DNA of 64,000 bases from Calditrichia bacterium (GCA_028284905.1 JANQQU010000015.1:124001-188000), one strand, 5' to 3'; counted from the first letter of the stretch, positions 44,905 through 54,669 are shown. Program-made: numbers and translations. The notes: a model not told the origin generated them from the sequence alone.

Positions 44905-46536
44905 ATGGCAAATGCATATTTTAAGGTTCCGACGCCTGTCAACGAGCCAATTAAATCTTACGGCAGCGGGAGTCCGGAAAAGCAATCGTTAAAAGCGAAA
45001 TTGAAAGAGATGAAATCCCAGGAAATCGAAATTCCGCTGATTATTGGCGGCAAGGAAGTCCGCACGGGAAATACAGGTGCATTGAAAGTACCGCACGATC
45101 ATTCTGTTAATCTCGGTGTATATCATAAAGCAGGTGCAAAAGAAGTCGCAATGGCTGTCGAAGCTTCCCAAAAAGCATTCGCGGACTGGTCCCGTATGCC
45201 CTGGGAACATCGGGTCGCTGTTTTTCTGAAAGCGGCCGATTTACTGGCAGGCCCCTGGCGCGACGTTCTCAATGGGTCTACCATGCTGGGTCAATCGAAA
45301 AATGCTTTCCAGGCAGAAATCGACTCAGCTTGCGAGTTAATTGACTTCTATCGTTTTAACTCCCACTATTTGGCCCAGCTGTATTCCGAACAACCGGAAT
45401 CTTCCGCTGGAATCTGGAACCGCTCCGAGTATCGCGCTTTGGAAGGCTTCGTCTTTGCTGTCACCCCGTTTAACTTCACCTCTATTGCCGGCAACTTGCC
45501 GACAGCCCCGGCATTGACCGGCTGTGTATCTCTCTGGAAACCGGCTTCCAGTGCGGTTTATTCTGCTTATTTTATTATGAAGCTTCTCGAAGAAGCGGGT
45601 CTGCCTCCCGGCGTCATCAACTTTATCCCCGGCTCTGGTGGTCAGGTCGGCAATCCGGTGATGCAGAACGAGCATCTGGCTGGTGTTCACTTTACCGGTT
45701 CAACCGAAGTATTCCAGGGCATGTGGCGCACAATTGGTGATAACATTTCCAACCTGAAGTATTACCCACGCATTGTTGGGGAAACCGGTGGTAAGGACTT
45801 CATCTTTGCCCATCCCTCAGCAGATGTAGATGCATTGGCTGTTGCCGCCCTGCGTGGTGCTTTTGAGTATCAGGGCCAGAAATGCTCCGCGGCTTCCCGG
45901 ATGTATATCCCGAAATCTCTCTGGAAAGATTTTCAGGACCGATACGTGCCGGCTGTAAATGAAATTAAAATGGGTGATGTCACCGACTTCCGCAATTTTA
46001 TGAATGCGGTAATCGACAAAGGCGCTTTCAGTGATATTACCGGCTATATCGATCATGCCCGGGATGCTAGAGATGCCGAGTTCATCACCGGTGGTAACTA
46101 TGACGATAGCAAAGGCTGGTTCATCGAGCCAACTACAATCGTTACAACAAACCCGGCTTTCAAGACTATGCAGGAAGAGATCTTCGGCCCGGTTCTTACC
46201 ATCTATGTTTACGATGACAACAAGCTGGACGAAACCCTGGCATTATGCGACACTACTTCACCGTATGCATTAACCGGTGCTATTTTTGCCCAGGATCGTG
46301 CCGCCATTGTTAAGATGGCTGATTATCTGCGCGATGCTGCCGGTAATTTTTACATCAACGACAAACCGACTGGCGCAGTTGTTGGACAGCAGCCCTTTGG
46401 CGGCGGCAGAGCTTCCGGTACTAACGATAAAGCCGGTAGCGCAATGAACCTCCTGCGCTGGATGTCCGCCCGTTCTATCAAGGAAAACATGGTGCCGCCG
46501 AAAGACTGGCGTTATCCCTTCATGGAAAGCGAATAA
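44905..46536 (+). CDS. pruA: L-glutamate gamma-semialdehyde dehydrogenase (1-pyrroline-5-carboxylate dehydrogenase)
   Basis: 543 residues, length and text of the ALDH4 type (RTGNTGALKVPHDHSVNLGVYHKA, PFNFTSIAGNLPTAPAL). Catalytic Cys327 in YQGQKCSAASR and general base Glu293 in VGETGGKDF. Oxidises glutamate semialdehyde to glutamate with NAD+ as the second step of proline breakdown. It is a stand-alone enzyme, not fused to proline dehydrogenase, and putA/prodh is not in this window. Own promoter and terminator. Confidence 0.93.
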   Translation: MANAYFKVPTPVNEPIKSYGSGSPEKQSLKAKLKEMKSQEIEIPLIIGGKEVRTGNTGALKVPHDHSVNLGVYHKAGAKEVAMAVEASQKAFADWSRMPWEHRVAVFLKAADLLAGPWRDVLNGSTMLGQSKNAFQAEIDSACELIDFYRFNSHYLAQLYSEQPESSAGIWNRSEYRALEGFVFAVTPFNFTSIAGNLPTAPALTGCVSLWKPASSAVYSAYFIMKLLEEAGLPPGVINFIPGSGGQVGNPVMQNEHLAGVHFTGSTEVFQGMWRTIGDNISNLKYYPRIVGETGGKDFIFAHPSADVDALAVAALRGAFEYQGQKCSAASRMYIPKSLWKDFQDRYVPAVNEIKMGDVTDFRNFMNAVIDKGAFSDITGYIDHARDARDAEFITGGNYDDSKGWFIEPTTIVTTNPAFKTMQEEIFGPVLTIYVYDDNKLDETLALCDTTSPYALTGAIFAQDRAAIVKMADYLRDAAGNFYINDKPTGAVVGQQPFGGGRASGTNDKAGSAMNLLRWMSARSIKENMVPPKDWRYPFMESE

Positions 46537-46576
46537 TTTCCGGAAAATATTTGATAGGAAAGATTCTTTACAGAGA

Positions 46577-46608
46577 GACGTCATCCATTTGGGTGGCGTC
46601 TTTTTTTT
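46577..46608 (+). terminator. Rho-independent terminator of pruA
   Basis: GACGTCATCC and GGGTGGCGTC (with G-U pairs) around ATTT, followed by eight T. Confidence 0.8.
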
Positions 46609-46617
46609 CCAGGCTGA

Positions 46618-46729
46618 AGGAGATTAGACTATAGGCTTTAGGGGAAGTCGTTGTTCGTTATTCGAAGAACGAGCAACGAACAACGAGGAAGCATCACCTT
46701 AAGCCTAAGGCCTATAGCCTAATAACCTA
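46618..46729. repeat. Nested inverted repeat containing AACGAACAACGA core
   Basis: Outer arms ATTAGACTATAGGCTTTAGG and CCTATAGCCTAAT, inner arms GTTGTTCGTT and AACGAACAAC around ATTCGAAGAACGAGC. Belongs to the AACGAACAACGA family at 12070 and 13190. Confidence 0.65.
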
Positions 46730-47353
46730 TCAATCAAAATCTGCCGGTAAATCCGGTTGACGATAATGCACATATAATCGTTCCAGCTGATCTTCCGTGG
46801 TTCTAACCTGCGATAATGGTGGATAATCCCCTTCCTTGAAAAACGCTACGCCACTGGTTTCCAGGCTCTCTGCAGGCGCCCCACCGATAATTTCGCATCG
46901 AAAAAACAATTTATAGGTATAGAATAATGATGGCGGATGACGGTGTTTACTTTTATCCCAAACAGCCAGTAATTTCTGCACTGAAACTTCATAGCCGGAT
47001 TCTTCGCGCACTTCTTTCGCAACACATTCTGCTGGTGTCTCGTTCACATCTGCCCAGCCGCCGGGGAGTGTCCATTTTCCGTCACTTCTTTCCCGCACAA
47101 GGAGAATTTCGTCATCGGGTGAAAAAACCACGCCGCGCACATCAACCTTCGGTGTTGCATATCCCATTTCCGCAGTGAGCACCTCCTGCATCTTTGCCAA
47201 ATCACCATTAGAATGGGCGGCGAGAATCTCGGCGTTTATTTGCTGCAATTGATGATACCGTTCGATATCATAGGGATTTTCACTATACGTTAATCCGGCC
47301 TGAACAATCGTCATTAACTGCCGGGACCAGTTCAACCATTTATCCTCGGGCAT
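46730..47353 (-). CDS. Nudix hydrolase with N-terminal Nudix_hydro_N domain
   Basis: 207 residues from ATG 47353 (AAGGAGA just upstream). N-terminal helical region (LMTIVQAGLTYSENPYDIERYHQL) like the Nudix_hydro_N domain, then the Nudix box (GGWADVNETPAECVAKEVREESGYEV). Hydrolyses nucleoside diphosphate-linked compounds; this subgroup acts on ADP-ribose, nucleotide sugars or CDP-choline-type substrates. Specific substrate unknown. The longer start at 47386 is unlikely because it precedes the ribosome site. Confidence 0.88.
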   Translation of the reverse strand: MPEDKWLNWSRQLMTIVQAGLTYSENPYDIERYHQLQQINAEILAAHSNGDLAKMQEVLTAEMGYATPKVDVRGVVFSPDDEILLVRERSDGKWTLPGGWADVNETPAECVAKEVREESGYEVSVQKLLAVWDKSKHRHPPSLFYTYKLFFRCEIIGGAPAESLETSGVAFFKEGDYPPLSQVRTTEDQLERLYVHYRQPDLPADFD

Positions 47354-47535
47354 CCGCTCTCCTTTTTTGAGAAATGTTATTATCAATTTATATGCAGGAT
47401 AAATTGAATCTGCAAGGCATAATCGACGATAATAAAGAAAACATCCTTGGCGATAACCTCCTGGCGGATTTCATCAAAAAGCCTGCTTTGAAAAATAATT
47501 GCTATTTAATACATTCGGTGAAAATTGGAGGTGTT

Positions 47536-49848
47536 TTGAAAAAGTTCTTTCTGGTCTTTGGCATTTTGTTACTCGCACTCGTTCTCTCCGGCTGGTTTGG
47601 TGGCCGTTATTATCTCTCTTCCTCGGTAGCGGATTATCAAGGCGAGATTACTCTGAAGGGCATCTCAGCCCCGCTGGAAATTACATTCGACGCCAAGGGC
47701 ATTCCGCAGATCTGGGCCGAGAATGACCGGGATGCATACTTCGCCCTCGGCTGGCTACATGCTTCCGAACGCCTCTTTCAGATGGAACTGATTCGCCGGA
47801 TGGTCTATGGAGAACTCTCCGAAATGCTCGGCGCAACAACATATGCAGTTGATTATCGGCAGCGGCAATTGGGTTTTGCTCGTTTTGCCGCTGCGCATGA
47901 AGCCTCTCTGAGTCCTGAAAATCGCGATTGGCTGCAAGCCTATTGCCAGGGTATCAATAGCTGGATTTCCGAAAAATCTGTTTTGCCACCGGAGTTTGAA
48001 TTGCTCCGCACTATCCCACGTGACTGGGAATTGAAAGATGTTCTCTCCGTTGCACTTTATCAAACCTGGTATGCTCATTCTCTGGTGGACAAAGACCTCG
48101 ACTACGAAGCGCTGCTGGAAACTTTCGGTCCGGATCTGTTGCCGGTGCTGCAGGATTTCAAACGTTGGTCCCCACCGACTGTCCACAATAGTTTTATCAG
48201 TTCAATTTTAGGCGCGGAGCCTTTTCCTTTTCGCATGTCGCAGGCGTCTAATTCCTGGGCGATTACTCCGGGGAAATCCGCCAGCGGAAAAGCGCTTCAT
48301 GCCAGCGACCCGCATTTGCGGGTAGATCAGGTGCCCGGTTTCTGGTATATTGCCGGTCTGCACAGCAAAAGCGGGCTTAATGTTCTCGGCATCACAACGC
48401 CAGGTATGCCGATTGTCGCTATGGGACATAATGGTAAAATTTCCTACTCTTTTACAGTTGCCACTGTAGATAATATCGATTATTTCCGATTTCAGCGCCA
48501 CCCGGAAGACAGTCTGCAGATCCTAACTGCGGAAGGGTATCGCCCCCTGGAAGTTATTTCCGACAGCATCGCTGTCAGTGGAGAATATAAACGCCCGATC
48601 ACGCTTTATCAAACAGCGCTTGGTCCGGTGGTAGAGAGCGATTCAGTCTCGGTGTTGGTGCTAAAATGGGGTGGATTCGATACCAATCCCGGGGAAACAT
48701 ATGCCGCTGCATTTCAGTTGCACACTACCGATAATTTTCAAGATTTTCGGAAGCTGGTTACCAGTTTCGGGGCACTGGACGTCAATTGGATATATTCCGA
48801 CCAGGTGGGCAACATTGGTTATCAACTTGGCACTCCGATTCCGATTCGTAATTTTGCGGATAATTATTCTGTGCAAAATGGCGCAGATAGCACTAAGCAT
48901 TGGCAAGGGTATGTGCCATTGGAGGAAACGCCATTCCTTTTTAACCCTGCAGAAGGCTGGCTGGCTTCCTGCAATAATCAGGTAGTCTCCGATCAATGGG
49001 CAACTGCCATTCCCGGATTTTACGATCCCTATCGCATCGTACGTGCCAACCAATTATTATCATCGCAAGAGATTTTTTCAGTGAAGGATATGGAGGATTT
49101 TCAGCTGGACAACATTTCCAGCCGGGCAGTGCGCTGGAAAGCGCTGCTGGCAGATGGTGCGGAGCGAATGGGAGACACAGATTTAGCAGCAGAGATACGT
49201 GCCTGGAATGGCGCAATGACTCTGGACAGCGATCTGCCGTCAATCTACCTGCTCTGGTGGGAATATTTGGCCAAACCGCTCTTTGAGGACGATTTGCAGG
49301 ATAAATGGAGTTCCGGAGACATCATCCGGGAAGAAGTGCTCAGTGCAGGACTTGCCCACTTAATTGACGACCAGCGCACCCCGGAAAAGACTGAAGATGC
49401 GATAGATATCTCGGCCGCATCTTTACGCTATGTTCTCGATACTTTTGGCCGCCCGGCATACCGGGAGATCAGTAAATTAACCGTTGCGCATCCTTTTTCC
49501 CGAGTGCCTTATGCCGGTGGCGTTATCGATAGTTGGTTGGGCCTTAACAGTCCTCAGGTTCCCGCTGTCGGCGACATGGGAACGCTGAACGCCAATTTCA
49601 ACTTCTGGCTGGAAGAGCAAAGGCTGCTATACAGTGCCGTTGGACCAAGCATGCGCTTTGTGCTCGATTGGGCAGCAGTAGACAGCTTCAGCATCGTAAA
49701 CAGCTTCGGGCAATCGGGCAATCCATTCAGTCCCTATTACGGCAATCATTTTGAGATGATGCAAAGCGGCGAACGCTGGGTCGTGCCTTTCAGCAAAGAA
49801 AAAATCTATCGCCAAAAGGCAAGCTTGCTACGCCTGCTGCCGCGCTAG
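47536..49848 (+). CDS. Penicillin acylase family protein
   Basis: 770 residues from TTG 47536, chosen because GGAGG precedes it and the signal peptide (KKFFLVFGILLLALVLSG) starts there; upstream codons back to 47374 look non-coding. Ntn-hydrolase type: beta-chain nucleophile Ser238 in QASNSWAI, followed by SGKALHASDPHL and TTPGMPIVAMGHNG. Proenzyme is cleaved autocatalytically before Ser238. Members hydrolyse amide bonds of beta-lactams, acyl-homoserine lactones or N-acyl amino acids; which one is unknown. The last 21 bases overlap the convergent RetSat-like gene. Confidence 0.86.
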   Translation: MKKFFLVFGILLLALVLSGWFGGRYYLSSSVADYQGEITLKGISAPLEITFDAKGIPQIWAENDRDAYFALGWLHASERLFQMELIRRMVYGELSEMLGATTYAVDYRQRQLGFARFAAAHEASLSPENRDWLQAYCQGINSWISEKSVLPPEFELLRTIPRDWELKDVLSVALYQTWYAHSLVDKDLDYEALLETFGPDLLPVLQDFKRWSPPTVHNSFISSILGAEPFPFRMSQASNSWAITPGKSASGKALHASDPHLRVDQVPGFWYIAGLHSKSGLNVLGITTPGMPIVAMGHNGKISYSFTVATVDNIDYFRFQRHPEDSLQILTAEGYRPLEVISDSIAVSGEYKRPITLYQTALGPVVESDSVSVLVLKWGGFDTNPGETYAAAFQLHTTDNFQDFRKLVTSFGALDVNWIYSDQVGNIGYQLGTPIPIRNFADNYSVQNGADSTKHWQGYVPLEETPFLFNPAEGWLASCNNQVVSDQWATAIPGFYDPYRIVRANQLLSSQEIFSVKDMEDFQLDNISSRAVRWKALLADGAERMGDTDLAAEIRAWNGAMTLDSDLPSIYLLWWEYLAKPLFEDDLQDKWSSGDIIREEVLSAGLAHLIDDQRTPEKTEDAIDISAASLRYVLDTFGRPAYREISKLTVAHPFSRVPYAGGVIDSWLGLNSPQVPAVGDMGTLNANFNFWLEEQRLLYSAVGPSMRFVLDWAAVDSFSIVNSFGQSGNPFSPYYGNHFEMMQSGERWVVPFSKEKIYRQKASLLRLLPR

Positions 49849-51414
49849 TATATCTTTGATAACATTTCGCTTCAAAATAGCCGCGGTTGTTAACACGCCG
49901 GCCATCATTGCCCCGGTAACACCATCCGTAACAATGTCCTGCCCGGTGAGATAGAGATTTTTCACCGGGGTGTCCGGCCGCAGCCAGCGCTGACGGAAAC
50001 GATCCGGCGTATGCTCCAATCCGTATATTTCCCCCCGCTCATATCCGACAAAATCCCGGGTAGACAACGGCGTCGATAATTCCATATGGTCAATTTTGCC
50101 TTTTACCTGTGGCACATGTTTGTAAAGATTTTCCAGCAAACGCTCCGTCAGGCTTTCCTTGAGGGTTTCATAATCCGCCCCGCGCTTTTTCCAGCGAGAA
50201 TTTTCCCAATCGGAGAACCAATCGTACGGCGCCAATCCGATAGCTTCCATTGTCGTTGTGCCGGGGTGTTCTTCTTCCCATAAGGGGTCTTTTTCGGAAG
50301 GGAAGGATAAATAAGTTACCGGTAGCGGTGCCATCGGGTCGTCCAGGTATCGGGCAATATTTTTATCGTGATCATAATCGGGGTAAATCCAAAGATTGGT
50401 GCCGGAAAGATTCAAATCTTTCGTTGGTTGATCAATGCCGATATACAAACAGATATGACCGCAGGATGCCGGTACGCTGTCCACTTTCTTTCGGGGAAGC
50501 ACTTCCTGCTTTAATAAATGGCCAAAAGTGTTATGAACTCCGGCATTGCTGATGATCATTGGCGCTTTTAGTTCCGCGCCATTTTCCAGGCGCACACCAA
50601 TCGCGCGATTTTTTTCAGTGATGATTTCTTCCACACCAGCGCGGACTAATACTTTTCCTCCGCTGGCCTGGATGACCGGCACAACCGTTTCGGCAATTCG
50701 CCGGGCACCACCCACCGGGTAATATCCACCCTTCATATAATGATTAACAATCGCTGCATGAATCGCAAATGAGCTTTGGGAAGGCGTCAGCCCATAATCT
50801 CCCCATTGACCCGTCAAAACGCTGATCAGTTTCTGATTACTGGTGATATCTGAAAGCACGTCTGCGGTTGTCCTGCCGGCAAGCGACAGATATTTTTTGC
50901 TCATAAACGGATAGGAAAGCTTGCTTAACAAAGATGGCATTGCCCGGTTGGCAAAAAAACTCTGGGCTCCTTTATTAACCAATCGTACTAATTTCAAATG
51001 TTCCAGGATTGCATTTTTTTCCTCGGGGAAAGCCGCAGTCAATTCAGCAATATAGTTCTCTTTTCCAGCGGTTAGATCGTAGGAACGGTCCGGGAAAATC
51101 AGGCGATCATAAACATCCGGCATTGCCGCCCACTGCAGTTCGCCGTCCGATAAATCATCAAAGACCTTTCGCAGAAAGCTGTCTTTGCTTCCCATCTGTC
51201 CAATATAGTGGATGCCAACATCCCACTCATATTTCCCGCGTTTAAATGTATGGGTAAATCCACCCACTTTGAAATGCCGTTCCAGCACCAACACCCGTTT
51301 TCCCGCCCGGGATAACAATGCTGCTGCCGTCAGGCCTCCCATACCTGATCCGATCATTATCACGTCAAATTTTTCATTGGCAATCTCATCCGTATATCTT
51401 TCCCATATTTTCAT
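49828..51414 (-). CDS. NAD(P)/FAD-dependent oxidoreductase, RetSat/phytoene desaturase-like
   Basis: 528 residues. FAD motif GSGMGGLTAAALLSRAGKRVLVLERH near residue 22, KVGGFTHTF, a central GGYYPVGGARRIAETVV, and C-terminal NLYLTGQDIVTDGVTGAM. Family members saturate, desaturate or isomerise isoprenoid chains (retinol saturase, carotenoid desaturase). No carotenoid genes are nearby, so substrate is open. The C-terminal 21 bases overlap the penicillin acylase gene, convergent. Confidence 0.86.
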   Translation of the reverse strand: MKIWERYTDEIANEKFDVIMIGSGMGGLTAAALLSRAGKRVLVLERHFKVGGFTHTFKRGKYEWDVGIHYIGQMGSKDSFLRKVFDDLSDGELQWAAMPDVYDRLIFPDRSYDLTAGKENYIAELTAAFPEEKNAILEHLKLVRLVNKGAQSFFANRAMPSLLSKLSYPFMSKKYLSLAGRTTADVLSDITSNQKLISVLTGQWGDYGLTPSQSSFAIHAAIVNHYMKGGYYPVGGARRIAETVVPVIQASGGKVLVRAGVEEIITEKNRAIGVRLENGAELKAPMIISNAGVHNTFGHLLKQEVLPRKKVDSVPASCGHICLYIGIDQPTKDLNLSGTNLWIYPDYDHDKNIARYLDDPMAPLPVTYLSFPSEKDPLWEEEHPGTTTMEAIGLAPYDWFSDWENSRWKKRGADYETLKESLTERLLENLYKHVPQVKGKIDHMELSTPLSTRDFVGYERGEIYGLEHTPDRFRQRWLRPDTPVKNLYLTGQDIVTDGVTGAMMAGVLTTAAILKRNVIKDILARQQA

Positions 51415-51522
51415 AACGATTTACTTTCCGCGCTTTATGCCGTTAATGATAATGCCGATTGAAAAATTTACTGATTTTCGGCAGCATTTTCTTATATTAC
51501 CGTTAAACAGGGAAATAATGAA

Positions 51523-51810
51523 ATGATTCGTTTATACAGACTGGAAAATTGTCAGCCTTGCGCGGAGATAGAAGAAAAATTGCGGGAGATGGTCATTGCA
51601 CATCAAATAGAAATTGTAGCAGACCTCGCTGAAGCACAAAGCAGCCAACCCAAAATTGAAACCCTCCCCTGCCTGTTAGATGATGGCAAGTTATACCAAG
51701 GCAAGGAGGCAGTAGTAACACAAGTGGCGGCATTAGAAAAAATCAAAACGCAATGGGATCGTTTTCAAAGCGACAGCTGTTATTGCGGCCCGGATGGGGA
51801 TGTTTTGTAG
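51523..51810 (+). CDS. Glutaredoxin/thioredoxin-fold small protein
   Basis: 95 residues. Start IRLYRLENCQPCAEIEEKL has the thioredoxin-fold CxxC active site (Cys-Gln-Pro-Cys) and TLPCLLDDGKLYQG the cis-Pro region, like glutaredoxin or GST N-terminal domains. Probably a thiol-disulfide exchanger. Cys-rich tail SCYCGPDGD. Palindromic repeat copy 2 lies 13 bp after the stop. Confidence 0.78.
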   Translation: MIRLYRLENCQPCAEIEEKLREMVIAHQIEIVADLAEAQSSQPKIETLPCLLDDGKLYQGKEAVVTQVAALEKIKTQWDRFQSDSCYCGPDGDVL

Positions 51811-51822
51811 AGGGAATTGGGG

Positions 51823-51858
51823 TATTGTAGAGAAAATTCATGAATTTTCTCTACAATA
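51823..51858. repeat. Perfect palindromic repeat, copy 2
   Basis: 36-bp perfect palindrome with half-site TATTGTAGAGAAAATTCA; shares a 32-bp core with 9931-9964. It lies between convergent genes and could terminate both. Confidence 0.85.
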
Positions 51859-51868
51859 CAAACATATA

Positions 51869-53221
51869 TCAATTATCCCGTTCGGCCAGCACCGTTTGTC
51901 CCCCCTGGTTTATCTCAAATGCCCTAATATGTCCATCATCATCGCGAATAAATGTCAATTTTATGCCGGTAGCAATCGCCATAACATACTCATCCTTCGC
52001 TTGACAAACCATTTCAAACAAACGGCCGGTTGATCCCTTCAGGTACAATGCGCCGTTATCAATGTAAATTTCCCGGGTGCCATATTTTCCGACGTATTCA
52101 GCCATTTCTTCTGGTGTTTGCACAATGCCCTGCACCTTGGGAATTTCAATAAATGCAGCCTTCTTTACCCCAAGGCGGTTCTCGATATCCTGGACGCCAT
52201 TTTTCAGAAAATCACCAATAATTGCATTAAACTTCTCCGGTTGATCCTCCCACATACTGATATGCGCATCGGGCATCGTGCGCATTTCGATCCAGGGATT
52301 ATCTTCTATCCCTTTCCAGTTGTTCGGTCCAAAATTCGGCAGCAGATAATTGTTGCGTGGCATTGCAAGCGTTTCCTGATCAAAATCTGGCAATAAAATC
52401 AAAAGCGGGTTTTTAATTTCCCCAAAACGGAAGGAATGGTCAGAGGCGGAATATTCACAATAATAGCGTATCAGCACATGAATCGGCACTTCCGTTACCA
52501 TTTGCCAGTATTTAGCGGCAACATCGGGAATGCGTGAGTATGTCTCCGGATAATAGTTATTACTGTCCCAGGTTTCCTCGGTTACTGTTTTAAACCAGTT
52601 CGGTGCCAGAGATGTATCCACATAGGCGACCCGACTAGCCAATGGAATTTGAATGCCAGCTAATTGAGGGACGGCGATTTTCGCCGAACCACCGATGATC
52701 ACCACTTTGCCAATTTTCTCAGGAAGATTTAAGGTTAAGCGCAATGCGATCATCGAGCCGAGGACGAAGTGCCCGACAATTGCCGGTCGATTTAATTTTT
52801 CCCGCTCGATTAATTTCACGATAGCATCAACGGTATTATTCACCCAGGTATTTTCTCCATAGCTGCTGCCTTCGGGGGGCATTGGCGGAGCGGGCGTATC
52901 TCCCATCCCGGGAATCGTAACGGCATACATGCGATATTTATTTTTATTCGCAGTTAAGAATTCCTGAAAAATGCTGCTGTCGAAACCCAATCCGGGAATC
53001 AGAATCATCGCCTGCTTGCCGGAGCCGGATTTCACAAAATTTCCAAGCCTCCCCCACTCCCCGCTCCGATAGTTTTCCGGATGCACTAAATTATTTAACG
53101 TAGAATCTTGTACCATTGTAGGACTATTTTGTCCCAGGCCTTCCGGGGATAAGAAAAGACCTATCACAATAATTAAAAGTGTTAAGCTGATTCGCCAGGC
53201 CTTATGAAATCTGTTTCGCAT
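51869..53221 (-). CDS. Exported alpha/beta-hydrolase lacking the nucleophile serine, C-terminal DUF3471-like domain
   Basis: 450 residues. Signal/anchor at 11-26. Hydrolase fold residues about 50-345: oxyanion region LIPGLGFDSSIF, His in MPDAHISMWEDQPE and Asp in LLPDFDQET, but the nucleophile elbow reads VGHFVLGSMIAL instead of GHSxGG, so the catalytic Ser is replaced. The C-terminal 90 residues (EEMAEYVGKYGTREIYIDNGALYL) resemble a DUF3471/lipocalin-like module. Either an inactive binding protein or an unusual enzyme. Downstream, palindromic repeat copy 2 separates it from the convergent thioredoxin-fold gene. Confidence 0.75.
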   Translation of the reverse strand: MRNRFHKAWRISLTLLIIVIGLFLSPEGLGQNSPTMVQDSTLNNLVHPENYRSGEWGRLGNFVKSGSGKQAMILIPGLGFDSSIFQEFLTANKNKYRMYAVTIPGMGDTPAPPMPPEGSSYGENTWVNNTVDAIVKLIEREKLNRPAIVGHFVLGSMIALRLTLNLPEKIGKVVIIGGSAKIAVPQLAGIQIPLASRVAYVDTSLAPNWFKTVTEETWDSNNYYPETYSRIPDVAAKYWQMVTEVPIHVLIRYYCEYSASDHSFRFGEIKNPLLILLPDFDQETLAMPRNNYLLPNFGPNNWKGIEDNPWIEMRTMPDAHISMWEDQPEKFNAIIGDFLKNGVQDIENRLGVKKAAFIEIPKVQGIVQTPEEMAEYVGKYGTREIYIDNGALYLKGSTGRLFEMVCQAKDEYVMAIATGIKLTFIRDDDGHIRAFEINQGGQTVLAERDN

Positions 53222-53517
53222 ATAAACTCCCTGATATTACGGTTATACTCGTTTTAGGGGCTAATTTGTGCGAATCAGAATGGTAAATCGGCCAATCTTA
53301 TAAGGGTTGACAAATTTTTCTGTGGTTGGGCATTATTGTTTTGAGAAGATTAATAAATGAGAATGCTTAATTCTATTCACCCTTCGACAAGCTCAGGATG
53401 AATGAAAACTGCTTTTTTAACAGCGAGGAGCGACAAGCTTTAATCAATAAGAACAGATATTTACACAGAAAGAAGGCCTATAGAAATAAATAAGCGCGGG
53501 TAAAATTGGGCTACTAT
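53222..53517. other. 296-bp intergenic region
   Basis: No gene seen. A CCCTTCGACAAGCTCAGGAT unit lies at about 53380-53400 on the + strand, akin to a widespread bacterial intergenic repeat; a related CGGCACGCTCAGGAT string is at 61811-61825. Confidence 0.4.
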
Positions 53518-54669
53518 CTATGCAGCCGCTGTCTTACGAAATTCGGAAGGAGTCATCCCGGTAAATTTACGGAAAGCACTGTTGAAGGAAGTTTTGTTGT
53601 TAAATCCCACTTCGAAAGCGATTGCCAATAGTGTGAAATTTGCAGCTGCAGGATCACTCAGCTTTTTCTTGGCCGCTTCTACCCGATAGCGATTTATAAA
53701 GTCAAAAAAATTCAATTGGCAGCGCTCATTGATAATCCGAGACAAATGATGGGCGGGCATATTCAGGCGGGCCGCCAGTTCTGGTAATTTCAGCGTCGGC
53801 TCCAGAAACGGTTTTTCAGAAGTCATCATGGTCAGTAACTGCTCATAGAATTCATCTGCCTGGCTTTCTGTCAAGTTGGATTTTTCATACTTCCGCCCCA
53901 TCTGACGATTCACCGCGCCAGACAAAATTTCCGGATGCCGTAAAGCATAGTAACCAATCGCATAAATCCAGATCGTCATGGCATAGGTAACGCCATAATC
54001 GATTATTCGTGAATATGCCACACCATAACTCAGGGAAAGATTATAGCCAACCCAGAGCGAGAAAATAATCCCAAACCCAATGGTTAATCCCTGCAACCAA
54101 CGAACCCGCGCGGCATCCTTCAGATTACCGGAAGCCTGGCTGTCGTTTTGCACAACGCGCAGTTTTTTGGCGGTCAGCAATATGTAAATAAAAACGTGGG
54201 GAAATTGTAGCACGAACATCAGCCAATAAATGATCGGTACGTCATAATCCGGAATGGCATCCCCATAGGTATAATTTTCCAGAATAAATATTTTTTGGGC
54301 AGCACTCATCAAATAGAAAGGCACCATCAGGGCAAAGTGTAAAATGTAAGGAATGAGATGCAATACCAGGCGGGGAGAATATTCGCGATTTTTATCCAAC
54401 TGAAAAGAGACATAAAAAAACAAGAATGGGCCAAAGAGATAAGGCAGTGCGTTGGTGGTTGCCCAAAAATGCGGAAATACCAGCAAATATTTCGTCCAGT
54501 ATGCAACAATTTCCAATAACCTGAGGGAAAAAGCGAGGATCAATAAACCGAGCATTCGGTTGGCAAGCACGTTTCCGCGCGGATGCCGGAAGCAAACCAG
54601 CGCCAAAAGGGCGCCCTGAAAAGCGCCCAGCAATATAATCACTTCCCAAAAACCAATCTCTGGTTGCAT
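53518..54669 (-). CDS. Membrane-bound AraC-type transcriptional regulator
   Basis: 383 residues. Seven or so TM segments across the first 240 residues (EVIILLGAFQGALLALVCF, FGPFLFFYVSFQL, YALRHPEIL at the end), then a C-terminal AraC HTH pair (LPELAARLNMPAHHLSRIINERCQLNFFDFINRYRV, FTLLAIAFEVGFNNKTSFNSAFRKFTG). Typical of FCB bacteria; probably senses a membrane or periplasmic signal and controls nearby genes. Target unknown. It lies upstream (same strand) of the truncated-nucleophile hydrolase, which may be a target. Confidence 0.88.
   Translation of the reverse strand: MQPEIGFWEVIILLGAFQGALLALVCFRHPRGNVLANRMLGLLILAFSLRLLEIVAYWTKYLLVFPHFWATTNALPYLFGPFLFFYVSFQLDKNREYSPRLVLHLIPYILHFALMVPFYLMSAAQKIFILENYTYGDAIPDYDVPIIYWLMFVLQFPHVFIYILLTAKKLRVVQNDSQASGNLKDAARVRWLQGLTIGFGIIFSLWVGYNLSLSYGVAYSRIIDYGVTYAMTIWIYAIGYYALRHPEILSGAVNRQMGRKYEKSNLTESQADEFYEQLLTMMTSEKPFLEPTLKLPELAARLNMPAHHLSRIINERCQLNFFDFINRYRVEAAKKKLSDPAAANFTLLAIAFEVGFNNKTSFNSAFRKFTGMTPSEFRKTAAA

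Noticed and set aside
44540-44992. 150-residue frame between the dioxygenase and pruA
   Set aside because: It overlaps both neighbours, has no ribosome site and includes repeat sequence.
47374-47535. Longer N-terminus of the penicillin acylase gene
   Set aside because: The signal peptide begins at 47536 after GGAGG; upstream residues are not like the family.
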